Origin: Chitinophagales bacterium | GTDB taxonomy: Bacteria; Bacteroidota; Bacteroidia; Chitinophagales; JADIYW01 | DNA: 64,000 nucleotides | Assembly (NCBI GenBank): GCA_019694955.1 | Contig: JAIBAX010000012.1 | Span: 1-64,000 of the forward strand | Direction of reading: 5' to 3' | In this document: positions 27,927 through 36,574 of the stretch, piece by piece | Numbering within the stretch: position 1 is the stretch's first letter | Layout of the letters: every line of letters starts with the position of its first letter | Program-made: the position numbers and the translations under genes | The notes under the pieces: generated by a model | The model's database searches: none | Seen by the model: the letters and a program-made list of their open reading frames with translations, nothing else | Told to the model about the DNA's origin: nothing

Positions 27927-28267
27927 AAAGTCTAAAGTTATCTCATTTTATCAAATAAATGCTGAAATGGATATTAATTTGAAATTAAAAAAACGCAAAA
28001 GATAAATATGTCTTAAATTAAATTTTCACATTAACTAATATTTTATAATAAATTATTATTCAATTTTTTATATAACTTTATATTTACTTTTACATTGTTT
28101 AAATATTTATAATAAATTGTATATATTTAATTTATTTAATATAATTAAAGTAAATTATAAAAATAATATATTAATATATTAAATTAATAATAATTAATTT
28201 ATAATTATTAATAAAAATAAATTTATAATAATAATAATAATTGATTATCACATTCAATTATTATTGT
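27927..28267. other. Extremely AT-rich intergenic spacer
   Basis: From about 28010 to 28265 the sequence is almost purely A and T, with TAATAATAATAA-type runs. It separates the divergent adaptor and sdaA genes. No ORF or RNA gene is visible. It may be an upstream activating or nucleoid-protein-binding stretch, but nothing beyond composition supports that. Confidence 0.6.
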
Positions 28268-28275
28268 TATATTTG
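28268..28275 (+). promoter_or_regulatory. -7 element abutting the sdaA start
   Basis: TATATTTG matches TAnnTTTG exactly and ends 6 bp before the ATG at 28281, predicting a leaderless or nearly leaderless mRNA. A TTG at 28241-28243 lies about 24 bp upstream. Confidence 0.65.
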
Positions 28276-28280
28276 TTTTC

Positions 28281-29705
28281 ATGGAGAGCATTTCTGTATT
28301 TGACATGATAAAAATTGGCATTGGGCCTTCCAGTAGTCACACCATGGGTCCTTGGAAATCGATGTTTTATTTCATTGAAACATTGTTACTAAATGATATT
28401 TTAGCCTCCACAAAGCGTGTAGAAATTGAGTTGTATGGATCTCTTGCAAAAACTGGAAAAGGTCATGGCACCGACATTGCCGTGGTGTTGGGATTGTGTG
28501 GGGTAGATTATAGGACAGTGTCTCCAGAAATAATGCAAGATGTTTTACAAAAAGTAAAGACGAATAGAGCGTTATCTATCAACAACACCACTCCTATTTC
28601 CTTCGATTGGGAAAAAGACATTATTTTCAATATGAACCAAAGTCTCCCTTTCCATCCAAATGGTCTTTGTGTTCGTGCGTTTTCTGCAACTACTTTATTA
28701 AAAGAAAAAACATATTTCTCTGTAGGAGGTGGTTTCGTGGTAGAAGAACATGGTCTTTTAGAATCCACCCAAAGGACTCCCTCCCACTATCCTTGCCATA
28801 CAGCCGCAGACATTTATAATTACTGCGAACAATTAAACTGGTCGGTATCAGAACTGGTGGCATATAATGAGTCTAGCTGGAGAACACGCAAAGAAATTGA
28901 GGACACCTGTATGGAATTGTGGGATTGTATGGTAAGCAGTATCTATCGAGGGGTGTATCGTTCCGGTGTTTTACCGGGAGGTTTGCAAGTACAGCGGAGG
29001 GCATCTTTGCTCAATCAACAACTCTTGAAACACGATAAACAATTGGCAACACAGGAAGCATGGATGGAGGAAGTAAAAAAGTGTAGTCCTACTTTTCAAA
29101 ATGTCAATAAGTGGATTGCTTGTTTTGCATTAGCAGTGAATGAGGAGAATGCCTCTTTTGGAAGAATTGTGACGGCACCGACGAATGGTGCTGCCGGTGT
29201 TGTTCCGGCTGTTTTAATGTATGCATATTGCTTTTTAGAAGGAATTGGCAGCGCTCAAATCATACAATACTTGTTGGTGGCAGGAGAAATCGGCACACTT
29301 TATAAGAAGAAAGCCACTATTTCTGCGGCAATGGGTGGTTGTCAGGCGGAAATTGGCGTTTCATCTTCCATGGCAGCGGCAGCATTGACAGAATTATTAG
29401 GCGGCACTCCGGCGCAAGTTCTAATGGCAGCGGAAATTGCCATGGAACATCATCTCGGTATGACATGTGACCCAATTGGTGGCTTGGTACAAATACCCTG
29501 TATAGAAAGGAATGCTATGGGTGCTATAAAAGCGATAACTGCTGCAAATATAGCCATGGAAAGCAATCCAAAAGATGCATGTGTAAGTCTGGATAGCGTC
29601 ATACAAAGTATGTGGGAGACAGCTTTAGATATGAACAAGAAATATAAAGAAACTTCAGAAGGAGGTTTAGCAAATCAAATATCCGTAAACGTAGCCGAAT
29701 GTTAA
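28281..29705 (+). CDS. sdaA: L-serine ammonia-lyase, single-chain iron-sulfur type
   Basis: Converts L-serine to pyruvate and ammonia using an oxygen-sensitive [4Fe-4S] cluster. The 474-aa product has both domains of the single-chain enzyme: the N-terminal beta domain (ISVFDMIKIGIGPSSSHTMGP, GHGTDIAVVLGL) and the C-terminal alpha domain with TAPTNGAAGVVPAVL, MGGCQAEIGVSSSMAAAAL and MTCDPIGGLVQIPCIERNA. The cysteines in those last two strings are the expected cluster ligands. It is monocistronic, expressed from the -7 box immediately upstream. Confidence 0.95.
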   Translation: MESISVFDMIKIGIGPSSSHTMGPWKSMFYFIETLLLNDILASTKRVEIELYGSLAKTGKGHGTDIAVVLGLCGVDYRTVSPEIMQDVLQKVKTNRALSINNTTPISFDWEKDIIFNMNQSLPFHPNGLCVRAFSATTLLKEKTYFSVGGGFVVEEHGLLESTQRTPSHYPCHTAADIYNYCEQLNWSVSELVAYNESSWRTRKEIEDTCMELWDCMVSSIYRGVYRSGVLPGGLQVQRRASLLNQQLLKHDKQLATQEAWMEEVKKCSPTFQNVNKWIACFALAVNEENASFGRIVTAPTNGAAGVVPAVLMYAYCFLEGIGSAQIIQYLLVAGEIGTLYKKKATISAAMGGCQAEIGVSSSMAAAALTELLGGTPAQVLMAAEIAMEHHLGMTCDPIGGLVQIPCIERNAMGAIKAITAANIAMESNPKDACVSLDSVIQSMWETALDMNKKYKETSEGGLANQISVNVAEC

Positions 29706-29843
29706 CCTCGGAGGTTGGTTCTCAATGATACATAGTTATCCAGAAAAACTGCTAGGGTGATGCATTGCGGAAAACAGGAAGAGAACTAGGATATAAACAC
29801 AGTAGTAGAACGATTGAATGAATTTATAATTTATAATTTTAAA

Positions 29844-30242
29844 TTATATGTTGAGCCGTGTTTTGTTCCTAAAACCTTCTACTTTGCTTTCCATGAGTAT
29901 AGCTATAAGCTTCGCTCTTTTCTTAGCTTCCTCAGCTTTTTCGCCTTGGAAATGCTCATCGATATTGCGCTCAAAGATGTCTAGCCACCTTTCGAAAAAA
30001 GCTGGTTCTAATTCCACCTTTTGATCGATAGCAATATGTACATCCATGGGACTTCCGGAATACTTTTGAACGTCAAAGAGGATGGTTTCCCAAAAATTGA
30101 TAATTTTTGGAGCGTGTGTATCCATATTTAACTGTACAATATCTGTAAAAATAAAGCCGATTTTATCATCTAAAAAAGCTTTCTCATAGAATGTTTTTAC
30201 AAACTTTTCTATGTCTGCTCTGTTTTGTATATCCTTTTTCAT
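29844..30242 (-). CDS. Group III truncated haemoglobin
   Basis: A 132-aa single-domain globin of the trHb group III (Ctb-like) type: helix E/F region with VQLNMDTHAPKIINFWETILF, the haem-binding proximal His in MDVHIAIDQKVELEP, followed by FFERWLDIFERNIDEHFQGEKAEEAKKRA. The group is implicated in oxygen or NO handling under low oxygen. It is the final gene of the cbb3 oxidase operon with no gap to the SafE-like gene, so it is probably expressed with the oxidase, where scavenging NO or buffering O2 near the oxidase is plausible but inferred. Confidence 0.9.
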   Translation of the reverse strand: MKKDIQNRADIEKFVKTFYEKAFLDDKIGFIFTDIVQLNMDTHAPKIINFWETILFDVQKYSGSPMDVHIAIDQKVELEPAFFERWLDIFERNIDEHFQGEKAEEAKKRAKLIAILMESKVEGFRNKTRLNI

Positions 30243-30935
30243 CTATTTTGCATTGTGACAGCAACCACTGACTGCTGAGACTTCGTTAACATGAGGACTA
30301 ATATATGGAATTCCCAGATTTAATCCTCGCAAAATGAATAGTGAAGCCCAAACAAACAATAAAACAGGGATTGCTTTTTGAATTTTCCTACGAATGGGAA
30401 ATGTTATGAGGTGTTTATAATAAGCAATAGAAAACATTGCCGGTATGGTACCCATACCGAAAAGGGCTAAAAATGCTGAAGGATGCCACCAGATGGTTAG
30501 CGCAAATGCACCAATAAGTGCCGTATATACTAATCCGCAAGGCAATAATCCATTCAGGAAGCCGATAACAAATAATCCTGTCATGCTGGCATTTCGCATC
30601 CTTGTGCCTATGGCGTTTTTCAAATATTGAAATATTTTTGGTGTTTTGGTAAATTTAAAGGCATAGGGAAATACCAATGAAATCATTAATACAACACCAA
30701 TAGTAATAGACAAAATACCTTGCCATTTGTGCAAATTAAACAGTTGAGATATAGAACTCAGCACAAGCCCTAAAAAAACATATGCCAGAACTCTACCTAC
30801 ATTATATAATAAAGCGGCAAGCATTTTTTGCAAACCACTTTTCTGCGGTATGGGTAATGCCATGGCTATCGGTCCGCACATGCCGATGCAATGCAGACTG
30901 CCTAACAGACCTAATATAAACCCACTCCAAACCAT
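30243..30935 (-). CDS. SafE/TauE-like membrane protein of cbb3 operons
   Basis: A 230-aa protein with six predicted membrane helices, opening with MVWSGFILGLLGSLHCIGMC, where the GSLHCxGMCGP motif marks the sulfite-exporter-like (DsbD-related) family found beside ccoGHIS and implicated in copper supply to haem-copper oxidases. A second motif, GFLNGLLPCGLVYTALIGA, is the paired half. The His/Cys-rich tail (CCHNAK) may bind metal. It starts 2 nt after ccoH, so it is part of the same operon. Copper handling is an inference from family and neighbourhood. Confidence 0.88.
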   Translation of the reverse strand: MVWSGFILGLLGSLHCIGMCGPIAMALPIPQKSGLQKMLAALLYNVGRVLAYVFLGLVLSSISQLFNLHKWQGILSITIGVVLMISLVFPYAFKFTKTPKIFQYLKNAIGTRMRNASMTGLFVIGFLNGLLPCGLVYTALIGAFALTIWWHPSAFLALFGMGTIPAMFSIAYYKHLITFPIRRKIQKAIPVLLFVWASLFILRGLNLGIPYISPHVNEVSAVSGCCHNAK

Positions 30936-30937
30936 TG

Positions 30938-31402
30938 CTAATCAATAAATATGTTTCGCTCCACTTCGTAGGATTTTCCATCAACAACGAAAGAAAGACG
31001 CAACATATATGTGCCATGCTTAAGTTTCTCTGATGTTATCGCAGTTTTTTGCTGTAATGTCTCAAAACTTACATTAACGTCCTTTTTCTTGTCTGAAGGG
31101 CATAAAAAGTAAGCTGTTCCTTCTATTGGTTTTCCTTTGAAATTGTTGCCAAAATCCACAATAATGGCTTTATTTGCAGGTGTAATGGTAATGTTTTCAT
31201 ATAAGAGATTGGCACTGCTTTGTGCATCGATATTTTTTTGGAATGTCAATTCCTTATCGTAATAATCTTCTGAAACAAGGTCTATATTTTGCTGCATACT
31301 TTTTACAACCATCAAAACAATCAGTGCTACAAAAGAAAGATATAGCAATCCAATTCCTTTTCCCCAGTTCCAGAATGGCTTATTTGCAATTGTTGTCTCC
31401 AT
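30938..31402 (-). CDS. ccoH: FixH/CcoH-like oxidase assembly protein
   Basis: A 154-aa protein with one N-terminal membrane helix (GIGLLYLSFVALIVLMVV) and a periplasmic beta domain. NIDLVSEDYYDKELTFQKNID just after the helix is the FixH signature. FixH/CcoH associates with cbb3 oxidase during maturation. It lies between ccoG (5-nt gap) and the SafE-like gene (2-nt gap). Confidence 0.9.
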   Translation of the reverse strand: METTIANKPFWNWGKGIGLLYLSFVALIVLMVVKSMQQNIDLVSEDYYDKELTFQKNIDAQSSANLLYENITITPANKAIIVDFGNNFKGKPIEGTAYFLCPSDKKKDVNVSFETLQQKTAITSEKLKHGTYMLRLSFVVDGKSYEVERNIFID

Positions 31403-31407
31403 AATTG

Positions 31408-32814
31408 TTAATTCATAGGTCCTAAAAATGTAGTTTTCACACTTTCTATTTCTTTTCCCTTCTCATCAAAAACCATTAAATGTAACGTTGTTTTTCTTCC
31501 TGTTAGTCTTTTCTTTGGAAGGATGATGAACAACTCTCCTTCTACGGAGCTACCTTTTTCTAATTTATCTATGGGCTTACCTACCCATTTTATGGTTGCA
31601 TCGGTTTCACTCACTTTAAAATTCGGGTGAATCTCATCATATGTTTTATTAATGAGTTTGATATTATATAGGTTGCTGATTTGGTCATTCTCTAATCTTT
31701 GAAAAAGAACACCAGGTGTACGTAGTAGGGAGGTTTCTACATCGTTTCTGGATATTAACAGATAGGACAATCCCGTTAAAAGAATTGTCAGCACTGCGGC
31801 ATAGCCGTATATTCTTCCGGTGAAGGAGAATTTTTTATTTTGGGAAATACTGTTTTCAGAAGCATATCTTACCAATCCCTTTTCATAACCTACTTTTTCC
31901 ATTACATCATCACAAGCATCCATACAGGCGGTACAGTTGATACATTCCAACTGTGTACCATTTCTGATGTCAATACCTGTTGGACAAACCCGAACGCAAT
32001 GGAAGCAATCAATACAATCACCTCCTTCCCTTTCTTTTGATTTGCTGTACTTCTCTCTTTTTTCTCCCCGAACATGGTCGTAGGCCACCACCATTGAATT
32101 TTTATCCAACATAACGCCCTGAAGTCGGCCGTAGGGGCATACTACTAAACATACCTGTTCACGCATATAGGCAAAAACGAAATAAAATACGCCCGTAAAA
32201 ATGAGTATGCCGACAAAACCACCTATGTGTTGACTGAGTGGTTCGGTAACGATTTTAAATAATTCGTCTACACCAATTAGATATGCGAGGAAAGTATTGG
32301 AGATTAAGAAAGAAATAAAGAAGAAAATGGAATATTTTGCCATCTTTTTCTTGAATTTCTCTGGCGACCAATCGCTTTTAATCAGCTTCCGTTGTTCATT
32401 GGCATCGCCTTCAATCCAATATTCTACCTTCCTGAACACCATTTCCATAAATATCGTCTGCGGACACGCCCAGCCACACCATAATCGCCCTAAAATAGTA
32501 GTAAAAAGTACAATGAAGATGATGAAAGTTATTAATGCCAGCACGAAAAGGTGGAAATCTTGCGGCCAAAATATGTATCCGAAAATGATAAACGTTCTTT
32601 CCAAAACGTTGAACATAAACAAAGGATGTCCATTCATTTTTAGAAATGGCAAGGTAAAAAACACTGCCAAGAGGAAAAATGAAAAATAGGTTCTGTATTG
32701 ATATAATTTACCTTTAGGCTTAAAAGGGTATAGCCATACCCTTTTGCCTTTTTTATCTATCGTTGTTACGGAGTCTCTGAACGATTCATCCTCTAAATAA
32801 AATTCATCTTCCAT
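31408..32814 (-). CDS. ccoG: Cytochrome c oxidase accessory protein CcoG
   Basis: A 468-aa membrane-bound iron-sulfur protein needed for cbb3 assembly (copper reduction in studied organisms). Five or six membrane helices lie at about 40-60, 85-110, 155-180, 195-215 and 335-355. Two ferredoxin-like clusters are marked by CIDCFHCVRVCP and CINCTACMDAC, and GRLWCGWACPQTIFMEMVFR is the family signature. The C-terminal ~100 residues form a periplasmic Ig-like domain. It is 6 nt from ccoP. Confidence 0.95.
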   Translation of the reverse strand: MEDEFYLEDESFRDSVTTIDKKGKRVWLYPFKPKGKLYQYRTYFSFFLLAVFFTLPFLKMNGHPLFMFNVLERTFIIFGYIFWPQDFHLFVLALITFIIFIVLFTTILGRLWCGWACPQTIFMEMVFRKVEYWIEGDANEQRKLIKSDWSPEKFKKKMAKYSIFFFISFLISNTFLAYLIGVDELFKIVTEPLSQHIGGFVGILIFTGVFYFVFAYMREQVCLVVCPYGRLQGVMLDKNSMVVAYDHVRGEKREKYSKSKEREGGDCIDCFHCVRVCPTGIDIRNGTQLECINCTACMDACDDVMEKVGYEKGLVRYASENSISQNKKFSFTGRIYGYAAVLTILLTGLSYLLISRNDVETSLLRTPGVLFQRLENDQISNLYNIKLINKTYDEIHPNFKVSETDATIKWVGKPIDKLEKGSSVEGELFIILPKKRLTGRKTTLHLMVFDEKGKEIESVKTTFLGPMN

Positions 32815-32820
32815 GTATGG

Positions 32821-33972
32821 TTACTTTGTTGCTGTTGTATCTGTTTTGGTAGAATCTGTTGGTGCAGCCGCTGCGCCACCACCTGCAGGGTCACCATTGA
32901 ACAGGTCTCCCTGCGGTGCTTTACCATTTGGCGGGTTGGTGCCATTCAGTGAAATGATATAACTGGCTAATTTTTGCACCATGTCAGGAGCAATTTGCTT
33001 TTCCCATGCCGGCATACCTTTTGCTGTCACGCCATATTTAACTGTTTTGAAGATATCCTGCACCGTACCGCCATGTAACCAGTATTTATCAGTCAGATTG
33101 GGTCCAACGCCCCCTTCTCCTTTAGCGCCATGGCAGGAAGCGCACATGCTTTGAAATATTCCATTTGCAGCGCCATATTTTCCAGCATCTGTCAGTAAAG
33201 TCACATTACTTTCATCGATTCCTCCGCCATTTTTGGCTAAACGTGCTTCCATGGCTTTATCGGCTTGTTCTACTTCTGCCAAATATTCTGCCTCTTGCAG
33301 TTTTCCTCCGAAACCGTGGAAGTACAGCATATAAATCACGGCGGCCACTAAGGAGATGTAGAATCCATATTTCCACCAAGGCGGTAAATTATTATCCAAC
33401 TCTCTAATACCATCATATTCATGGTCTGTCATAATTTCTCCTTCTCTTTCGATAGGAATAGCATCATTCAAAACTACGTTCATTTTTCCCCATGAAATAT
33501 TCGCAAAGGGATTATAGGAATGCTCTTTACCACTTTTTACATCTACTTGTTTGACAATATTGAAAACAAGGATAAGCAAGGCAACAAACTCACCAAATAC
33601 CAAACCAAATAATAGATAGTACCATTCGATGGGTTGGAAAAGTGGGGCTTTAGCTACAGTTTCAGCAGTTGTGGCATCTTGACCCATTAAGTTGGCAGCT
33701 CCTCCTAAAGAAACGAGTAGTAGTAAAGTTTTTAGTGTATTTCCTTTTGATGGCAATTCGCCAATTTTACGACTCACTTTCATGAGGTATAAAATCACTA
33801 AGAAAAGAAATACTGCCAATATCCCTAAGACCATATTAGCGATATCCAAGGGTACACTTTGAGTGATGGGTTCTGTGGCAGTAGCCGTAGCATCCTGCGC
33901 TTGTAGTATATTGATCATGGTTAGCCCTATGATAACCAAAATCGGTTTTATGGATGATTGTAATTTAAACAT
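32821..33972 (-). CDS. ccoP: cbb3-type oxidase subunit III, mono-haem CcoP
   Basis: Carries electrons to the catalytic subunit. With the start at the ATG at 33972 (383 aa) the protein begins MFKLQSSIKPILVIIG; earlier in-frame starts (to 34074) would add residues overlapping ccoQ and are less likely. Features: signal-like helix (1-25), two membrane helices (about 40-60 and 125-150) either side of a repeated QDATxxAE-like linker, a further helix around 205-225 with the CcoP N-terminal motif LPPWWKYGFYISLVAAVIYM, and a single cytochrome c domain with CASCHG. Many proteobacterial CcoP proteins have two c-type haems; only one CxxCH is seen here. The Ala/Thr-rich tail is low complexity. It overlaps ccoQ by 8 nt. 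Confidence 0.93.
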   Translation of the reverse strand: MFKLQSSIKPILVIIGLTMINILQAQDATATATEPITQSVPLDIANMVLGILAVFLFLVILYLMKVSRKIGELPSKGNTLKTLLLLVSLGGAANLMGQDATTAETVAKAPLFQPIEWYYLLFGLVFGEFVALLILVFNIVKQVDVKSGKEHSYNPFANISWGKMNVVLNDAIPIEREGEIMTDHEYDGIRELDNNLPPWWKYGFYISLVAAVIYMLYFHGFGGKLQEAEYLAEVEQADKAMEARLAKNGGGIDESNVTLLTDAGKYGAANGIFQSMCASCHGAKGEGGVGPNLTDKYWLHGGTVQDIFKTVKYGVTAKGMPAWEKQIAPDMVQKLASYIISLNGTNPPNGKAPQGDLFNGDPAGGGAAAAPTDSTKTDTTATK

Positions 33973-34156
33973 AACTTTCATTTTTAATATCTTCATCGTT
34001 ATCCATTGGTAGTGCGGCAACTTCCGCCACGAGTTTTTTATCCATTTTGACAACAAAAAAGAGTAGTGCAACAAAAAAGATAAAGAAAACCAGCAGGGAG
34101 ATGAGCGGGTAGATGCTCACTCCGGTAATATGCTCAAGATAATTTGCAAATTTCAT
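33965..34156 (-). CDS. ccoQ: cbb3-type oxidase subunit CcoQ
   Basis: A 63-aa single-span membrane protein (LISLLVFFIFFVALLFFVVKM) with a charged C-terminus, lying between ccoNO and ccoP. CcoQ/FixQ helps stabilise the assembled oxidase. Its last codons contain the ccoP ATG. Confidence 0.88.
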   Translation of the reverse strand: MKFANYLEHITGVSIYPLISLLVFFIFFVALLFFVVKMDKKLVAEVAALPMDNDEDIKNESYV

Positions 34157-34174
34157 GATTGTCCTTTTTGATTA

Positions 34175-36295
34175 TTATTCTTTATTTTCAGCCTTAATAT
34201 CTGTACCCAATCTTTGCAGATAGGCTATTAATGCAATGATTTCTCTATCTTCTACGATTTCAATACCGTCTTTTTTGAGGTTACCCTGAATGACCTTTGC
34301 TTGCTTCATCAGGTCGTCGTTTGCAATATCCTCATACCCCTTTGGATATGGCACACCCACTTTCCTCAAGGCGTTTATTTTTGCCGGGGTAGATGAAATG
34401 TCTAATTGGTGATCGATTAACCATGGATATTTCGGCATTACAGAACCTGGCGACATGGTATTGGGGTCGTCCATGTGATTAAAATGCCATGAATCTGGGT
34501 ACTTGCCGCCCACTCTTTGCAAATCCGGACCTGTACGTTTTGAGCCCCACAAGAAAGGATGGTCGTAAACATACTCGCCAGATTTTGAGTACTCCCCATA
34601 ACGGGCAACTTCTGAACGGAAAGGTCTAACCAACTGCGAGTGACAAGTATTACATCCTTCACGAATGTAAATATCGCGACCCTGCAACTCTAGTGGCGTG
34701 TAAGGTTTCACGCTGGCAATTGTTGGTACATTTGATTTTATCATGAATGTAGGTATCAACTCCACCATACCACCTATCAGGATAACAACCAAACTTAAAA
34801 TAAGCAATTGTATAGGTCTTCTTTCGATTACCCTGTGCCATGTATCACTGCTATGGGGTACATATACTTTCGCTAAGGCAGGTGCTTCGGCAAATTCTTC
34901 TTTTATAAAGGAACCTAATGCTGCAGTTTTAGCCAAATTATATGTCATAACAATAACACCTGATAAATAGAATACGCCTCCTAAAGCCCTAAGTGCGTAC
35001 ATATTTTTTATTTGCAACACCGTTTCCAAGAAGTTGGGGTATTTCAACATGCCTTCTTCTGTAAATTGATTCCACATTAAGCTTTGTGTAAATCCGGAGA
35101 AATACATTGGTATGGCATAAAACAAGATTCCTAATGTTCCAATCCAAAAATGGAAGTTTGCCAACTTGTTACTATATAGCGGTCTATTGTACAACCTTGG
35201 GAATAACCAATACAACATGCCAAATGTTAGGAAGCCGTTCCAACCCAAAGCACCCACGTGCACGTGTCCTACAATCCAGTCGGTAAAGTGGGCAATGGCA
35301 TTTACATTTTTTAGAGATAACATGGGTCCTTCAAATGTTGCCATACCATATGCGGTGACAGCCACCACCATGAATTTAAGCACCACGCTTTCTCTAACCT
35401 TATCCCAAGCACCTCTCAAGGTTAATAGACCATTGATCATACCTCCCCAAGATGGAGCGATTAAGGTAAATGAAAATACAACGCCTAAAGATTGTGCCCA
35501 GTCTGGTAAAGTGGAATATAACAAGTGGTGTGGCCCTGCCCATATATAGATAAATATTAATGCCCAAAAATGCACAATAGAAAGTCTATAGGAATAAACC
35601 GGTCTGTTGGCCGCTTTTGGAACAAAATAATACATTAAGCCTAAATACGGCGTAGTAAGGAAAAATGCTACAGCATTATGTCCATACCACCATTGCACCA
35701 AGGCATCCTGAACACCAGCGTAAACAGAATAGCTCTTGAAAAGGCTGACAGGTATCTCCATTGAATTGACGATATGAAGTACGGCCACCGTAACGAAAGT
35801 TGCGATATAAAACCAAATGGCAACGTACAAGTGTCGTTCTCTTCTTTTTAGTATGGTGCCGAACATATTCACGCCAAACACCACCCATATAAGTGTTATC
35901 ATAATATCTATCGGCCATTCTAACTCCGCATATTCTTTGGAAGTAGTGAAACCCATGAAAAGGGTTAATGCGGCACATAAAATGATAAACTGCCAGCCCC
36001 AGAAATGCAACCAACTCAATGCGTCATTGAACATCCTTGCTTTCAGCAGTCTTTGTAATGAGTAATAGACTCCCGTAAAAATTCCATTTCCTACAAAGGC
36101 AAAGATGACTGCATTCGTGTGGATGGGTCTTACGCGACCAAAAGTTGTGGGCGCAAAATCAAAATTCAATTGGGGAAATACGAGTTGCAGTGCAACCAGT
36201 AACCCGACGGTCATTCCCACAATCCCCCAAAAAATTGTGGCGACAGCAAAATATTTTACTATTTTATTGTCGTACGAAAATTTTTCTAACTCCAT
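34175..36295 (-). CDS. ccoNO: Fused cbb3 oxidase subunits I and II (CcoNO)
   Basis: A 706-aa fusion. Residues 1 to about 470 are CcoN, the haem-copper catalytic subunit with 12 helices; visible ligand motifs are RPIHTNAVIFAF, WWYGHNAVAFFLT, GPHHLLYSTLP and IVGHVHVGALGWNG. From about residue 505 a helix (PIQLLILSLVVILIGG) starts the CcoO part, a membrane-anchored cytochrome c with NTCHSQLVRPF and the second-half motif MSPGSVMPKYPWL. Fusion of the two subunits is common in Bacteroidota. The enzyme is the high-affinity proton-pumping oxidase used at low oxygen. It follows ccoS by 24 nt. Confidence 0.95.
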   Translation of the reverse strand: MELEKFSYDNKIVKYFAVATIFWGIVGMTVGLLVALQLVFPQLNFDFAPTTFGRVRPIHTNAVIFAFVGNGIFTGVYYSLQRLLKARMFNDALSWLHFWGWQFIILCAALTLFMGFTTSKEYAELEWPIDIMITLIWVVFGVNMFGTILKRRERHLYVAIWFYIATFVTVAVLHIVNSMEIPVSLFKSYSVYAGVQDALVQWWYGHNAVAFFLTTPYLGLMYYFVPKAANRPVYSYRLSIVHFWALIFIYIWAGPHHLLYSTLPDWAQSLGVVFSFTLIAPSWGGMINGLLTLRGAWDKVRESVVLKFMVVAVTAYGMATFEGPMLSLKNVNAIAHFTDWIVGHVHVGALGWNGFLTFGMLYWLFPRLYNRPLYSNKLANFHFWIGTLGILFYAIPMYFSGFTQSLMWNQFTEEGMLKYPNFLETVLQIKNMYALRALGGVFYLSGVIVMTYNLAKTAALGSFIKEEFAEAPALAKVYVPHSSDTWHRVIERRPIQLLILSLVVILIGGMVELIPTFMIKSNVPTIASVKPYTPLELQGRDIYIREGCNTCHSQLVRPFRSEVARYGEYSKSGEYVYDHPFLWGSKRTGPDLQRVGGKYPDSWHFNHMDDPNTMSPGSVMPKYPWLIDHQLDISSTPAKINALRKVGVPYPKGYEDIANDDLMKQAKVIQGNLKKDGIEIVEDREIIALIAYLQRLGTDIKAENKE

Positions 36296-36319
36296 ATTAT
36301 TGATTTATAAATATTTGAA

Positions 36320-36487
36320 TTATAATTGTTTAACATCCTTATCTTCATTTTTCTCTTCAAACAAAATGCGAATAGATGGAGAGAAACTGTCTTCGTATTG
36401 ACCTTTCTTCACCGCCCATAAGAACGCTGCCAAAAAAGATCCGGCAACGACCATACTCACCAATATTAATACAATTAAAGCATCCAT
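36320..36487 (-). CDS. ccoS: cbb3 oxidase maturation protein CcoS
   Basis: A 55-aa gene not captured by longer ORF calls. Translation gives MDALIVLILVSMVVAGSFLA followed by AFLWAVKKGQYEDSFSPSIR and an acidic tail. One membrane helix followed by WAVKKGQYED(D/S) is the CcoS/FixS signature; the protein is needed for cofactor insertion into CcoN. It is the first gene of the ccoS-NO-QP-GH operon, 54 bp downstream of an FNR-like box that overlaps the end of ccoI. Confidence 0.92.
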   Translation of the reverse strand: MDALIVLILVSMVVAGSFLAAFLWAVKKGQYEDSFSPSIRILFEEKNEDKDVKQL

Positions 36488-36540
36488 TCTACACCTATTT
36501 TATTCCTGTCAAAAGTAAAATCATATATAATACCTTCTCA

Positions 36541-36574
36541 TGATGTTTATCAAAGGGAAATATGATTTTTATCA
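36541..36574 (-). promoter_or_regulatory. Two FNR-like boxes ahead of ccoS
   Basis: TGATGTTTATCA (36541-36552) and TGATTTTTATCA (36563-36574) both fit TGATnnnnATCA, the core of the FNR/CRP-family recognition sequence. The first is centred about 60 bp upstream of ccoS and straddles the ccoI stop codon; the second lies within the last ccoI codons. Together with the box ahead of the hemerythrin gene they suggest oxygen control of the cbb3 block by the regulator at 39757-40467. Confidence 0.65.

Noticed and set aside
33973-34074. Longer CcoP start
   Set aside because: It would overlap ccoQ by 110 nt and lacks a signal sequence; the ATG at 33972 gives a normal signal-like N-terminus.
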